Origin: Halomonas stenophila
GTDB lineage: Bacteria; Pseudomonadota; Gammaproteobacteria; Pseudomonadales; Halomonadaceae
Direction of reading: 5' to 3'
Assembly: GCF_014192275.1 (NCBI RefSeq)
Contig: NZ_JACHXR010000015.1
Location: 39,449 to 103,448, forward strand
DNA: 64,000 nt
The notes under the pieces are model-generated. The model did not search any database and had not been told where the DNA came from. It was given only the letters and a program-made list of their open reading frames with translations. Positions 40,397 to 50,089 of this stretch are shown piece by piece (position 1 is the first letter of the stretch; each line of letters begins with the position of its first letter). The position numbers and the translations under genes are program-made.

Positions 40397-41520
40397 CGCT
40401 GTCCTCCTTCCAGGCGCACGCGCGGGTCGAGCAGCGCGTAGAGGATGTCGAGCACGAACACCGTCGCGGCCAGCAGGTAGGCGAAGATCACCACGCCGCC
40501 GATGATCACCGGGGTGTCGCGGTAGCCGATGGCCCGGAAGAGCAGCGAGCCGAGGCCCGGCCAGTTGAACACCTGCTCGAGGATGATGGCGCCGCTCCAC
40601 AGCCCGATCAGCATCAGCAGGAAGCTGGTGACGATCGGCGACAGGGTCGGGCGCAGGATGTAGCGCCGCTCGATGAGCTCTGACGGCAAGCCCTTGGCGC
40701 GGGCCATCTCCACGTAGTCCTCGCTGGCGTGGATCAAGAAGAAGGTGCGCCAGGAATAGATGGAGATGAAGATCTGCGACAGGAACATGGCCGCCACCGG
40801 CAGCAACATGTGCCGTACCACGCTGGCGGCGTAGGCCCAGCCTTCTTCCGGCGGCGGTACGGCCACCATGCCGCCGGCGGGCAGCAGGGGCGCCACGAAG
40901 GCGAAGACCAGGATCAGGAAGATGCCGTAGAACCAGCCTGGCGCCGCCGAGGTCGGGGCCAGGGCGACCACGCTGCGGTCCAGCGCGCTGCCGTAGCGCC
41001 GCGACAGGAACAGCGCCACGAACACCGAGACGAAGAAGACCAGCAGGTTGGCGGTGCCGAACAGCAGCAGGGTCGCCGGCAGGCGCTCGACGATGATGTC
41101 GTAGACGTCGCGCGACCCCCGGTCGCTGTGCATCTGCTCGGCACGCCCCAGGTCGAGGCGCAGCGCCTGCTGCAGGTAGTCGACGCTGCGCACCAGGAAG
41201 GGCTCGTCGAGGCGCAGCCGCTCCACCTCGAGCGCCACCTGCCGTTCGATCAGGGCGTTGCGCTCCTCGGCGGGCATGTCCTGGAAGGCGGGGTCGGCCC
41301 GCACGGCCTCAGCGGCCTCGCTGCGGATCTGCACGCGGCGCAGCTCGTCCACCTGGCCCCCCATGTTGGCGATGACGATGGTCAGGTAGACCCCGACCAG
41401 CACGGTGACGAACAGCGCCAGCAGCCGCTTGACCGTGTAGAGCAACAGGCGGCGCAGGTCGCGCCACCCGCCGCGGCGGGCGGAGGGCTCGGTGACGGCC
41501 GCTGCCGGCCGGGCTCTCAT
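40393..41520 (-). CDS. ABC transporter permease (DppB-like)
   Basis: 375 residues from the ATG at 41520, which overlaps the binding-protein stop by four bases (ATGA). TM1 is LLALFVTVLVGVYLTIVIAN, followed by a charged insert with RSEAAEAVRADPAFQDMPAE, then the permease core with the EAA loop DYVEMARAKGLPSELIERRY. The family opening (usually two-residue periplasmic loop) is extended here too. Confidence 0.9.
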   Translation of the reverse strand: MRARPAAAVTEPSARRGGWRDLRRLLLYTVKRLLALFVTVLVGVYLTIVIANMGGQVDELRRVQIRSEAAEAVRADPAFQDMPAEERNALIERQVALEVERLRLDEPFLVRSVDYLQQALRLDLGRAEQMHSDRGSRDVYDIIVERLPATLLLFGTANLLVFFVSVFVALFLSRRYGSALDRSVVALAPTSAAPGWFYGIFLILVFAFVAPLLPAGGMVAVPPPEEGWAYAASVVRHMLLPVAAMFLSQIFISIYSWRTFFLIHASEDYVEMARAKGLPSELIERRYILRPTLSPIVTSFLLMLIGLWSGAIILEQVFNWPGLGSLLFRAIGYRDTPVIIGGVVIFAYLLAATVFVLDILYALLDPRVRLEGGQR

Positions 41521-44045
41521 GGCGAGGCCTCCGTGCCGCCGGGCGGCACCGTGGCGAAGACGTGCGAGGCGAAGGCCGGCAGGGCCACGCGGTGGCTGGT
41601 CACGGCGACCTCCAGGCGGTTGGCGCCGACGCCCAGGGCGGCGAGCGTCGCCGGCGACGGGGCGATCCGCCAATGTCCGGAGGCGCGCGGCTCGGCCTCG
41701 CCGCGCTCGACCAGCGTCCCGCGGCCGTCGAAGAGCAGGAACTGCACCCGGTCGATCGCCGCCGGCGGGTAGGGCTCGCCCTCGAGGGTCACCGCCAGGC
41801 GGAACGTCGCCGCACCGCCCTCGTCCGCCGTGCCGAGCTCGGTGACCAGGGGGCCGTCGAGGTCGAGTTCCGGAATGGCGGGACGGGCGAAGCCCAGCCA
41901 CTTGTCGGCGGGGTCGGGGAAGTCGCGGAAGCGCTCGAGCACCAGGCTGCCCGCCACGGGGTGCACCGAATCGAGCAGGAAGGGGCCGTTGCCGACCCAG
42001 AAATGACCGCGCTTCGCATGCCAGTCGGCGAGCGCCCGATAGCGGGCGGCGATCTCGTCCTCGTCGAGCAGCTCGTCGAGCACGCCGGGGAAGGGCGACG
42101 CCGTGCGTTCGCGGGCCCGCTCGAGATGGCGCGCCAGGATCGGCACGCTGGGCCCGGCCACCAGGCTCATCCAGTCCACCCGCCGTCGGTCCGCCTTGTT
42201 GGAGGAGAACGCCAGCTCCCCCTGGCGCTCGGCGAAGATCCCCAGGGCGAGGGTGTGCCACGGCTGCGGCGCGGGCGCACGGTTGGCCACCAGGGTCTCG
42301 GCATCGGGAAAGCCTTGGTCGCTGTAGACCTCGATGACCAGCGGGTCGCGGGAGACGATGCGCCAGCCGCGGAAGTGGCGCTGGAAGACCTCGAAGGTGG
42401 GCAGGTAGGCCGGGTCGAAGAGCCGGCTCGCCTCGTCGGCCCGTGCGAAGGCCAGGATCCACGGCAGCACGAAGTCGGCCAGCGACAGCGGCGAGCCGTC
42501 GTGCCAGCGCTGCGCGAACAGGTCCTCGTCGTAGCGCACCCGGACCCGGGTGCGGGCGGTGACGGGCGCGTCGTGCGCCTCGCCGACGCTGACGAAGCGC
42601 CCCGCCTCGCCGTCCCAGTCGATCCAGGCCGCTTCCGGCACGACGATTTCCTCCGCCGTCGAGACGCTCAACCAGTCGAGGGTGCGCGCGATCGTCACGT
42701 CTTCCTGCACGGTCACCGCGGCATGCGCGATGCGCTGGGGACGGTAGAGCCCGGTGAAGGGGTCGGGCAGCGCCACCGGGTCCTGGGTCGCGCGCATGAT
42801 CATCTGGTCGAAGATCCAGTTGCTGCCCGCCACCGGGTTCCACGGCTCGGTCAGCAGCCCCGGCGTGCCGAACACCATGCGTCCGCCCACCCGATCGGCA
42901 TAGCGCAGGGTGTAGGGCCATAGCGCCGAGCCGGCGAGCCCCCCGGCGAGATCGACGGCCACCTCGACGTTGGCGGCCCGAGCCGAGGCGTTGAGCTGGT
43001 CGACCAGCCAGATCCGCGCCGAATCCTGCATGGCCAGTTCCAGCGCCCGCGCCATCATCGCCTGGCGCTCCTCCCAGTTACGGTAGTCACGGCGCTGCAG
43101 GCGGTCGGCGAGCTCGTCGAACGCCGGGGCCGGCTCGTAAGCCTGCCATAGGGGCTCGGCACGCCCGCGGGGGGTGTAGTAGAAGCTGAAGACCTCCGCC
43201 TGATCGCGCTGGATGACGATGCTGATCCAGCCACCGGTATAGAGGTGCCAGCGCCCGGCCCTGGGGTCCGTGGCGATCCAGATGCGCGAGGCCTCCTCGG
43301 CGGTGCGATAGCGGCGCTCGACGACGAAGCCCAGCGCCTGCAGCAGGTTGGCGGCGTAGTCGCCGACCTGGCGGCGCTGGTCCTCGGTGCGGATCAGCAC
43401 GATCAGGCGCACCGGCTCGTTTTCGTAGTGCCACACGCCCCCGCGGAGACGCGCCCCGAGCGCCGCCATCTCGCGGTGGATGACCTCGCGGGCGGCGTCG
43501 GGGTCATGGGCGTAGCGCAGCTCCAGTTCGCGGGCCACGGCGGCCAGGCGCGCATAGTCGGGAAAGGCGGTGGAGAGCGGCAGCAAGCGCGGCTCGGCCA
43601 GGCCGCCATAGAGTTCCTGGGCGATGTACTCGCGATCCACCAGGCGGTTGAGCGCCTCGCGAATGGCCGGCACATGGAAGGGATTGAGGGTGCCGTCGGC
43701 CAGCTCCGGCCCGGCCGGGTTCAGGGTCAGTTCGCTGGAGGTGCCGTAGGAGAGGTCGTAGCCGGTGGCGAGCGAATCGCGCAGCCGGCGGAAGATGCCG
43801 GGGTTGGAGATGCCCTGGGTGAAGACCTGATGGGTGCCCGCCTCGATCAGCCCCGTGACCCGGCCCGCCTCGTCCTCGCGGGTGAACACGACCTGATCCA
43901 CCAGCGCCCCGCGGCGGGAGCGGAGATCCGCCTCCGCGCTGTCCTGGCCCATGGCCGGCGCGGTCGACGGTGCCGGTTGACGCAGGGCCACCGCGACCAC
44001 GCCCACCAGGATCAGTGTCGCGCCAACCAGCAACAGACGTCTCAT
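41517..44045 (-). CDS. Oversized ABC substrate-binding protein (SBP_bac_5-like, 842 residues)
   Basis: 842 residues with an N-terminal membrane/signal segment (LLLVGATLILVGVVAVAL). SBP_bac_5-like pieces include FVSVGEAHDAPVTARTRVRV, RYDEDLFAQRWHDGSPLSLA and DFVLPWILAFARADEA, and FHVPAIREALNRLVDREYIA, the conserved segment on the partner lobe. Typical peptide-binding proteins are 500-600 residues, so roughly 250 extra residues are present. The hydrophobic N-terminus lacks a lipobox cysteine, so it may stay membrane-anchored. First gene of the operon; ligand unknown, peptides or glycosides possible. Confidence 0.83.
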   Translation of the reverse strand: MRRLLLVGATLILVGVVAVALRQPAPSTAPAMGQDSAEADLRSRRGALVDQVVFTREDEAGRVTGLIEAGTHQVFTQGISNPGIFRRLRDSLATGYDLSYGTSSELTLNPAGPELADGTLNPFHVPAIREALNRLVDREYIAQELYGGLAEPRLLPLSTAFPDYARLAAVARELELRYAHDPDAAREVIHREMAALGARLRGGVWHYENEPVRLIVLIRTEDQRRQVGDYAANLLQALGFVVERRYRTAEEASRIWIATDPRAGRWHLYTGGWISIVIQRDQAEVFSFYYTPRGRAEPLWQAYEPAPAFDELADRLQRRDYRNWEERQAMMARALELAMQDSARIWLVDQLNASARAANVEVAVDLAGGLAGSALWPYTLRYADRVGGRMVFGTPGLLTEPWNPVAGSNWIFDQMIMRATQDPVALPDPFTGLYRPQRIAHAAVTVQEDVTIARTLDWLSVSTAEEIVVPEAAWIDWDGEAGRFVSVGEAHDAPVTARTRVRVRYDEDLFAQRWHDGSPLSLADFVLPWILAFARADEASRLFDPAYLPTFEVFQRHFRGWRIVSRDPLVIEVYSDQGFPDAETLVANRAPAPQPWHTLALGIFAERQGELAFSSNKADRRRVDWMSLVAGPSVPILARHLERARERTASPFPGVLDELLDEDEIAARYRALADWHAKRGHFWVGNGPFLLDSVHPVAGSLVLERFRDFPDPADKWLGFARPAIPELDLDGPLVTELGTADEGGAATFRLAVTLEGEPYPPAAIDRVQFLLFDGRGTLVERGEAEPRASGHWRIAPSPATLAALGVGANRLEVAVTSHRVALPAFASHVFATVPPGGTEASP

Positions 44046-44229
44046 CGGTGCACCGTCGGCGACTACCCCCGGTTGCCTGCGTCTCCCTTCACCCTAGGCG
44101 AGTTCGGCCATCCGGGACAGGCCCTCATTTTCTCGATTCATCGCATTTCACCGGGAAGTGGCCGGTGTAACCGGATGACAGGTAGGGGGGATAAGCGTTA
44201 GCGCATCCACCACGTCACCTTATCTCGGC

Positions 44230-45234
44230 TCAGCGCGCCAGCTGCGCCAGCGTCTCGGCCAGCGCCGGGGTCAGCCGCGCCATGCGGGCGTAGTCGAGCT
44301 TGTCCCAGGTGTCGCCCGGGCCGTGGTAGTGGGGATTGCGGAAATTGGCGGTGTCGGTGAGCATCATCGCCGGCCAGCCCATCTCCCAGAACGCCCAGTG
44401 GTCGGAGCGGAAGATATCGCGCAGCAATTCCGGGGCGGCCAGCCCTTCCGAGGGCATCTCGGCATGCCGACGAAAGACGCCCGTCACCCGACGCACCAGG
44501 CGTCGTGAACGCAGGTTGCCGACGAAGGCCACGAAGTTGCCGCGGTCGGGATAGACGAGGCCAAGCAGCGGCGGATACGCCTGGCTGCCGGGCTCATCGC
44601 TATAGTGGCCGAGCATCTCCAGCGAGAGCATGCCGAGGATGGCATCGCCCCGCGCCCGGGCCTCGCGGGCGTAGGTCAGGCTGCCCATGGCGTCGCTGCC
44701 GAAGTGCGGCGCCTCCTCGTTGACGAAGGCGACGAGGCGAATCTCCCGCGCGAACTCGGCCCCCCGCAGGAGCCGCGCCAGCTCCAGCAGCACGGCCACG
44801 CCGGAGGCGTTGTCGTCGGCCCCGGACGTCCCGCGCACGGTGTCGTAGTGGGCACCGACCACCAGGATCTCGTCCGTTGCCCCGCTGCCCGGCAAGCGCA
44901 CCTCGAGATTGTGGAATACCTGGCCGCCGCTGGGCACCGGCAGGCGCCGCGGCTCGAGGCCGGCGTCGCGAAAGGCCTGCTCGATGTAGTCGGCGGCCGC
45001 CCGCAGCGCCTCGGGGCGCCAGACATGACGCTCGCCGATCTCTTCCGCCAGCGCGCGCACGTGTGTCCGCAACTGTCCGCGCAGCGCCTCGCCCTGCGCA
45101 TCCCGGGGCGGCGGTGTGCCCCGGTAGCTGCTGCCCGGCATGTGGATGATCCACCGGTAGCCGCCTGCCAGTGCCGCCGACAGCAACACCGCCATGACCA
45201 GCAACCACACTGTATAGCGTCCCTTGATCACCAT
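44230..45234 (-). CDS. M28-family zinc aminopeptidase, membrane-anchored or exported
   Basis: 334 residues. An N-terminal hydrophobic segment (VWLLVMAVLLSAALAGGYRW) directs export. Co-catalytic zinc ligands of M28 peptidases are visible: VVGAHYDTVRG (His, Asp), SGADDNASGVAVLLELARLL (bridging Asp), FVNEEAPHFG (catalytic Glu and Glu ligand), HYHGPGDTWDKLDYARM (last His). It probably removes N-terminal residues from peptides in the periplasm, which would suit the neighbouring peptide-type ABC operon (start of which is 185 bases away, same strand). Confidence 0.9.
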   Translation of the reverse strand: MVIKGRYTVWLLVMAVLLSAALAGGYRWIIHMPGSSYRGTPPPRDAQGEALRGQLRTHVRALAEEIGERHVWRPEALRAAADYIEQAFRDAGLEPRRLPVPSGGQVFHNLEVRLPGSGATDEILVVGAHYDTVRGTSGADDNASGVAVLLELARLLRGAEFAREIRLVAFVNEEAPHFGSDAMGSLTYAREARARGDAILGMLSLEMLGHYSDEPGSQAYPPLLGLVYPDRGNFVAFVGNLRSRRLVRRVTGVFRRHAEMPSEGLAAPELLRDIFRSDHWAFWEMGWPAMMLTDTANFRNPHYHGPGDTWDKLDYARMARLTPALAETLAQLAR

Positions 45235-45500
45235 TCACGAAAGGTGCCTGTCGGACCCGACCGATCGTCGCGAGCGACACCCATGTCGAGACACGACGAT
45301 CGATCGGATGAGTCGAATAGCCCGCAATATTCACGAATCAGGCGCCTGTCCAGTATGGTTCAGGCAGGCACGGTGCGCAGTAGTCACCGATCTCGGGGGA
45401 TCAGGAAGATGGCACCTTGCCTTCTCGATGACCGACGGCGATACCCTCACGCTTATCCCTTCGGTGCTTCATCTACCTTACGACACGGGATACCCGCGCC

Positions 45501-45740
45501 ATGGACACCGGCCTCCGTATCAGCCGCATCGACGCTCACTCTCCCCATGTCGCCACCCTGGCCGGCTGGGCCCATGACGAGTGGGGGCACCTGCATCTTG
45601 GCCGCCGCCTCGAAGCCGCCATCGAGGTCTTCCGTGCCAACTGCGGCCCGGCCGGAGTGCCCTCTGTGTTCGCCACCCTGCAAGGCGAGCAACCGGTGGG
45701 CATGGCCAGCCTGGTCGTCGACGACATGAGCGACGCACGC
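45501..45740 (+). pseudogene. Truncated GNAT acetyltransferase, partial copy of the gene at 30938
   Basis: The first 78 codons are nearly the same as those of the intact GNAT gene: SPHVATLAGWAHDEWGHLHL, then EQPVGMASLVVDDMSD. Similarity stops after DDMSD (about 45735), where the end of the convergent DCC gene begins; the acetyl-CoA loop and C-terminal half are missing. The frame drifts to 45815 in unrelated sequence. It is not expected to be active. Confidence 0.85.
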
Positions 45741-45747
45741 TGGCCGG

Positions 45748-46203
45748 TCAGCCTCGACGGTTGTCGATGGGCGGTATGCCGAGCAGGCGCAGCAGGCCGT
45801 TGCGGCAGGCCTTGAGCAGCGGGTAGAGGCGGGCGGTGCGTCGTGGATTGGCGAACAGGCGATACATCAGGCGGTTGAAGATGCCGCTGCGGGTGCTGAG
45901 CAGGGTAAGCCTATGCAGGGCGTCGCCGCCGTGATACCAGCGATCGCCGATCCGCAGTGCGAATCCCTGGTCCAGGTCGAGGCCCCGCGCGGCGAGTTCA
46001 CGGCGGACCTCGCTATCCTGCCGCGCGTCGATCAGTTCGAGCTCGCCGACCTCGCGGCGAAGGCGTTGCAAGCGGACATAGCGACGGCACATCGGGCAGG
46101 CGCCATCGTAGACAAGGCACAGCCGGGGGGCCGAGGAGCCGGCGTCGTCATCGGTGGGCTCGCCTTGCCGCGCGGGGGCCTGGCGATCGAGCGGTCGTGT
46201 CAT
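45748..46203 (-). CDS. DCC/DUF393 thiol-disulfide oxidoreductase-family protein
   Basis: 151 residues. The family name motif appears in RLCLVYDGACPMCRRYVRLQ (YDGxCxxC). IGDRWYHGGDALHRLTLLST and the C-terminal YPLLKACRNGLLRLLGIPPI are the other conserved parts. Redox role is inferred from the CxxC only. The first 25 residues are variable. Its 3' end abuts the truncated GNAT gene. The opposite-strand AraC gene starts 195 bases away. Confidence 0.85.
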   Translation of the reverse strand: MTRPLDRQAPARQGEPTDDDAGSSAPRLCLVYDGACPMCRRYVRLQRLRREVGELELIDARQDSEVRRELAARGLDLDQGFALRIGDRWYHGGDALHRLTLLSTRSGIFNRLMYRLFANPRRTARLYPLLKACRNGLLRLLGIPPIDNRRG

Positions 46204-46398
46204 GGCGTGTCCCGTCCGGTTCGGTCGGTGGTTCCCACCCTACCCTCGAGTGCCGCAACGGGAAACCGGCGGGGACGGGGGGCGGCAGCGCTGCCTGCGG
46301 CATTCCGCTACCATGGGGGAGACGCTCGCGCGGCCCTCGCCCCGGCGCGCCTGCGCCCCCTCCCATCGACCGATCCCGTACTCCGGAGGACCGCGGCC

Positions 46399-47232
46399 AT
46401 GACCGATCCCGGCAAGCCCCTGTTCTGGCGCGATGCGCGCATGCCCCATGTGGAGCTGCGCAAGGTCGAGGACGGCCGCAAGGTCTGCTATGCGCCCCAC
46501 AGCCATACCCAGTGGTCGCTGGGCGCCATCACCGCGGGCGAGAGCACCTTTCGCTATCGTGACGACGAGTACCGGATCCGTGCCGGCAGCCTGGTGATGA
46601 TGAACCCGGAGTGGGTGCACGCCTGCAATCCCATCGACGACCGGCCCTGGGCCTACCTGATGCTGTATGTGTCGGCCGACTGGCTGACGCGCCTGCGCTA
46701 CGCGGCGGGCCTGCTCGCGGCGCCGCGCTGGCAGGACATCGCCACCGCGGTGATCGACGAGCCCGCCTGGTATGACGGCTATTGCCGCATGGCCGCCTGC
46801 CTGCTGGATCCGCGGCGCGACCTGCTGGACAAGCAGAGCGAGGTGGTCGAGTACCTCTCGGCGCTGATGCACAGCGTGGCGGGCCAGCCGACCCAGCCGC
46901 TGCCGATGCCCCCGGCCCTCCTGCGCGAACTGGCCGCCTACCTCGACGCGCATGCCGCGGAAGACGTCTCGCTGGACGCCCTGTGCCGGCGCTCCGGCTA
47001 CAGCTCCGGCCACCTCATCCGCGCCTTCAAGCAGCACTTCGGCCTCACGCCTCATGCCTACCTGATCAATCGCCGCATCCAGCTCGGGCAGCGGGAGCTC
47101 AAGCAGGGCACGCCCATCGCCGAGGCGGCGCTGAATGCCGGCTTCAGCGACCAGCCGCACTTCCAGCGCACCTTCAAGCGGCTGGTGGCCGCCACGCCGA
47201 ACCAGTACCGGCGCTCGCTACCCGAGCCGTAG
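46399..47232 (+). CDS. AraC-family regulator with AraC_binding cupin domain
   Basis: 277 residues from the ATG at 46399 after GGAGGA. N-terminal cupin (about 20-110): VCYAPHSHTQWSLGAITAGE has the histidine-containing strand. C-terminal DNA-binding domain: LCRRSGYSSGHLIRAFKQHF and ALNAGFSDQPHFQRTFKRLV, two helix-turn-helix units. Members like this often control LysE-type exporters; here one lies 2 kb away at 49064, separated by a diguanylate cyclase gene. A duplicated piece of this gene's end lies right beside that exporter. Confidence 0.9.
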   Translation: MTDPGKPLFWRDARMPHVELRKVEDGRKVCYAPHSHTQWSLGAITAGESTFRYRDDEYRIRAGSLVMMNPEWVHACNPIDDRPWAYLMLYVSADWLTRLRYAAGLLAAPRWQDIATAVIDEPAWYDGYCRMAACLLDPRRDLLDKQSEVVEYLSALMHSVAGQPTQPLPMPPALLRELAAYLDAHAAEDVSLDALCRRSGYSSGHLIRAFKQHFGLTPHAYLINRRIQLGQRELKQGTPIAEAALNAGFSDQPHFQRTFKRLVAATPNQYRRSLPEP

Positions 47233-47239
47233 GGGACGC

Positions 47240-48769
47240 TCAGCCGCGGGCCCCTTGCTGGTGGCGCCGGGTCTTGTCGTGATACATGCGCTTGTCCGCG
47301 AGGCTGAGTACCTCCTGGGCGGACGTTTCGGTGGAACTGGCGCTTCCCATGCTTAAGCGAACCTCTACCACTACATTCTTGCCGAGTGCCGGGGTGATCA
47401 CGCAGCGCTGGCCTTCCAGCCGTGTCCGGATCCGCTCGGCCATGCGGTTGGGGGCCGACAAGTCCCCGGAAGGAAACAGGATGACGAACTCATCGCCGCC
47501 GTAGCGCGCGAGGATGTCCTCTTCCCGGCACTGCCCACTCAGCCGCTCGGCGACCGTGGTGATCAACTGGTCGCCCGCGACGTGCCCATAACGATCGTTC
47601 ACTTCCTTGAGCCCGTCGACATCCATCATCAGCACAGCAAAATCCAGCCCCGGCGGCTGGGCCTTGCCCTCGATGCTCAACTGAAGCGCCGCTTCGAAGA
47701 AGCCGCGATTGTAAAGCCCGGTCAGCCCGTCGCGCTCGGCCGTCTTCTTCAGCTCCAGGTGCAGCAGCTTGTTTTCGGTGGCCGCCGCCAGTTGGTCGAC
47801 GAACAGGGCCAGCATGCTTTCCAGTGCGGCGTCCAGCCTGGGGGCACGCACGATCAGCCAGCCTTCGTACCGGCTCAAGCGCCCCGTCATGGAGGTGGCA
47901 TACAGCTGCTCGCCCTCGGGCTTCTCGCTGAGCTTGATGGTGCTGGCATAGGGCTCGTGTTGCCTGGCCAGCAGGCTGCCCAGGCGGCGTTCCTCCTCAG
48001 GGCCGAGGTGCAGGCCGGCGACGGCGGCGTAACGCGTTACCTCGCGGCGCTGGTGCAACTGGAGGAACACGGCAAACCCGTACTCGGGGAAGTCGGCATG
48101 CAGATGCTTCAAGGAGTCATCGAGCAGGGTATTGATGTTCGAGGCGCGATTGGCGACAGCGCCGAGGTCGAGCAGGGCATGAATGACCCGGTTCTTGTAC
48201 TGGGTCTCGGCGATGCTGTGCCCGATCATCCGGTTCTGGCCGTGCATCACGTAGGCCAGCGCGAAGAAGTAGATCACCGCACCGGCGCCCTGGTAGATAT
48301 CCACCCCGACGCCGAGGTAGGGACGAAACTCGAACCCCGTCAAGGCCCCCCACCCCAGGCTGCCGCCGGTGAACAACGCAACCGAGAGGCCCAGTCGGCG
48401 CAGGCCGCCGACGACCATGTTGTTCATGAAGCAGGCCAGGCCGATGGTCAGGGTGGCCCAGACGTAGTAGTCCAGCACGCTGCTCCAGATACCGTACAGC
48501 AGGCTGTCGAAAAGCAGGTTCCTGAACTCGGCGCGCTTCGAGTCGATCGCCAGGGCGGCATGGGCGTATGCCACCCCTGGCCACAGCAGCAGGAGCAGGC
48601 CCGGCAGAATCAGCGCCCAGCCGCTACCCTCCACCAGGGCGATCCATACCGTGAGCCCAAAGGTATGCCAGAAGGCGAAGGCGCGTGGGCCCAGCGTCGC
48701 CAGGGCGAGACGATGGGGGCGTTTGACAGACTGCAGTGCCCGAAGCGGAAGCGACTTGATTTTCAGCAT
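47240..48769 (-). CDS. Membrane diguanylate cyclase, MASE2-like N-terminus plus GGDEF
   Basis: 509 residues. N-terminal membrane sensor of the MASE2 kind (about 20-175; RLALATLGPRAFAFWHTFGL is its opening). A GAF-like middle (about 200-330) includes ASNINTLLDDSLKHLHADFP. The GGDEF domain is about 345-505, with the active-site motif YGGDEF at about 423-428 and the inhibitory I-site RxxD (REED) five residues upstream. It should make cyclic di-GMP from two GTP, with product feedback inhibition. Convergent to the araC gene, 7 bases between stops. Confidence 0.9.
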   Translation of the reverse strand: MLKIKSLPLRALQSVKRPHRLALATLGPRAFAFWHTFGLTVWIALVEGSGWALILPGLLLLLWPGVAYAHAALAIDSKRAEFRNLLFDSLLYGIWSSVLDYYVWATLTIGLACFMNNMVVGGLRRLGLSVALFTGGSLGWGALTGFEFRPYLGVGVDIYQGAGAVIYFFALAYVMHGQNRMIGHSIAETQYKNRVIHALLDLGAVANRASNINTLLDDSLKHLHADFPEYGFAVFLQLHQRREVTRYAAVAGLHLGPEEERRLGSLLARQHEPYASTIKLSEKPEGEQLYATSMTGRLSRYEGWLIVRAPRLDAALESMLALFVDQLAAATENKLLHLELKKTAERDGLTGLYNRGFFEAALQLSIEGKAQPPGLDFAVLMMDVDGLKEVNDRYGHVAGDQLITTVAERLSGQCREEDILARYGGDEFVILFPSGDLSAPNRMAERIRTRLEGQRCVITPALGKNVVVEVRLSMGSASSTETSAQEVLSLADKRMYHDKTRRHQQGARG

Positions 48770-48985
48770 CCTCGGCGGTGGGCGCCTCGCCTGCCCAGGC
48801 AGGCTTGCGCGACGCTGATGCGTCTTGGGTATGACACCGTTTCATTCGAACTTGCTAACTAGCCTAGCACTGCCAGGGGGAGTGGAAGGCTCTGGCCCTG
48901 CGGTCCGCTTCGCTCGCCGCGAGTGGACAGGTGCCAGGCGGTGCTCGCGGCCTGCGGGGGAACGTATGCCTTGGAGCCGCACCTC

Positions 48986-49078
48986 GGCTTCAGCGATCCG
49001 CCGCACGTCCAGCGCACCTTCAGGCGGCGGGTGGCCGCCACGCCGAACCAGTACCGGCGCTCGTTACCCGAGCAGTAG
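48986..49078 (+). pseudogene. Duplicated C-terminal fragment of an AraC regulator
   Basis: GFSDPPHVQRTFRRRVAATP, then [10 protein letters not shown] and stop: 31 codons that repeat the end of the intact AraC protein at 47140-47232 with five or six changes. No start or upstream AraC domain is present; 48880-48985 is unrelated GC-rich sequence. The last 15 bases overlap the end of the LysE gene on the other strand. Confidence 0.85.
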
Positions 49079-49657
49079 GTAGACGCAGCTGGCGGCGAGC
49101 AGCACCGCCAGGCTCCGGTTGAGGGTGACCAGCACCGCGGGGCGATGGACGTAGCGGCGCAGGAAGGCCCCGGCATAGACCCAGCTCCCCAGCGACAGCC
49201 AGCAGATGGGCAGGTAGAGGGCGGCGAACAGCAGCACCTGCTGCAGGTCATGGCCGCTGGTGTAGGCGCCGATCCCCGAGGCCGAGGCCAGCCAGGCCTT
49301 GGGATTGAGCCACTGCATCAGCGCGCCGGTCATGAAGCCCGGCGCACGCTGGGCGTCGCCCTCCGGCAGGCGACCATCGTCGCGAAACAGCCGTACGCTC
49401 AGGTAGAGCAGGAAGGCCACCCCGGCCCAGCGCAGGGCCTCGTTGATGCCCGGCGCCATCGCCAGCAGCGAATAGAGCCCCAGGCCCACGGCGATGAACA
49501 GGGCGATGAAGCCCAGGGTGGCGCCGCTGACGAACACCAGCCCCCGGACGAGGGGATAGCGGGTACCGCTGCTCAGGCACACCAGGTTCACGGGCCCCGG
49601 CGAGATCGAGGCGGCGAGGGCGAAGGCCGACATCGGCAGCAACAGCGACAGGTTCAT
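49064..49657 (-). CDS. LysE-family amino-acid exporter
   Basis: 197 residues from the ATG at 49657, with GGAGG 6 bases upstream. Six membrane spans; [24 protein letters not shown] opening (SISPGPVNL) and [20 protein letters not shown] are LysE landmarks. The frame upstream to 49936 is not conserved. It lies convergent to the AraC fragment, so this exporter probably once neighboured its own AraC regulator. Confidence 0.88.
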   Translation of the reverse strand: MNLSLLLPMSAFALAASISPGPVNLVCLSSGTRYPLVRGLVFVSGATLGFIALFIAVGLGLYSLLAMAPGINEALRWAGVAFLLYLSVRLFRDDGRLPEGDAQRAPGFMTGALMQWLNPKAWLASASGIGAYTSGHDLQQVLLFAALYLPICWLSLGSWVYAGAFLRRYVHRPAVLVTLNRSLAVLLAASCVYLLLG

Positions 49658-50089
49658 GGTCATCCTCCGGTCGAGACGTTGACCGGAGTCTGCGCTGACG
49701 GCCGAGCCTGGTATTGAACGAAATTGCCGTGCGTGGCGACGCTGCCGGTGGGCATGGAACGCCGTCGCCGGCTCCCAGCGGGCGTGTATGCCGTCGACAT
49801 AGGTGATGGGGATCCGCGACCGCCTCCCTCGCCTCGGCCAGCCAGAAGCGATTGCTGCGGCTCGACATGTCGCTACTCCTGTTCCCTTGGTGGCCGCTCT
49901 TCTCCTGGCTTCGCCCAACGGCCGTTTTGCATCCAACGTTACGCCTGCCTAGGCTTGTCCAAAGGCCGCTGAAGACAGCCGGGAGGAACGCAGCAACGCG
50001 GAACGAAGGGACTACCGCACGGATGGCAGGGAGCATCACGGTGTGCCAGGTAGGAGCGGTAGCGTGCCCGACGTCTCCGACAGTCCATT
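49658..50089. other. Gene-poor stretch between LysE gene and intI remnant
   Basis: 432 bases with no intact gene. On the minus strand [16 protein letters not shown] at about 49870-49825 has the look of a gene start but loses any recognisable pattern after 20 residues. The right part (49990-50090) shares short blocks with the downstream flank of the intact intI. Confidence 0.5.

Noticed and set aside
45741..45815. C-terminal extension of the GNAT fragment as a novel domain
   Set aside because: It is the reverse strand of the DCC gene's end read out of frame.
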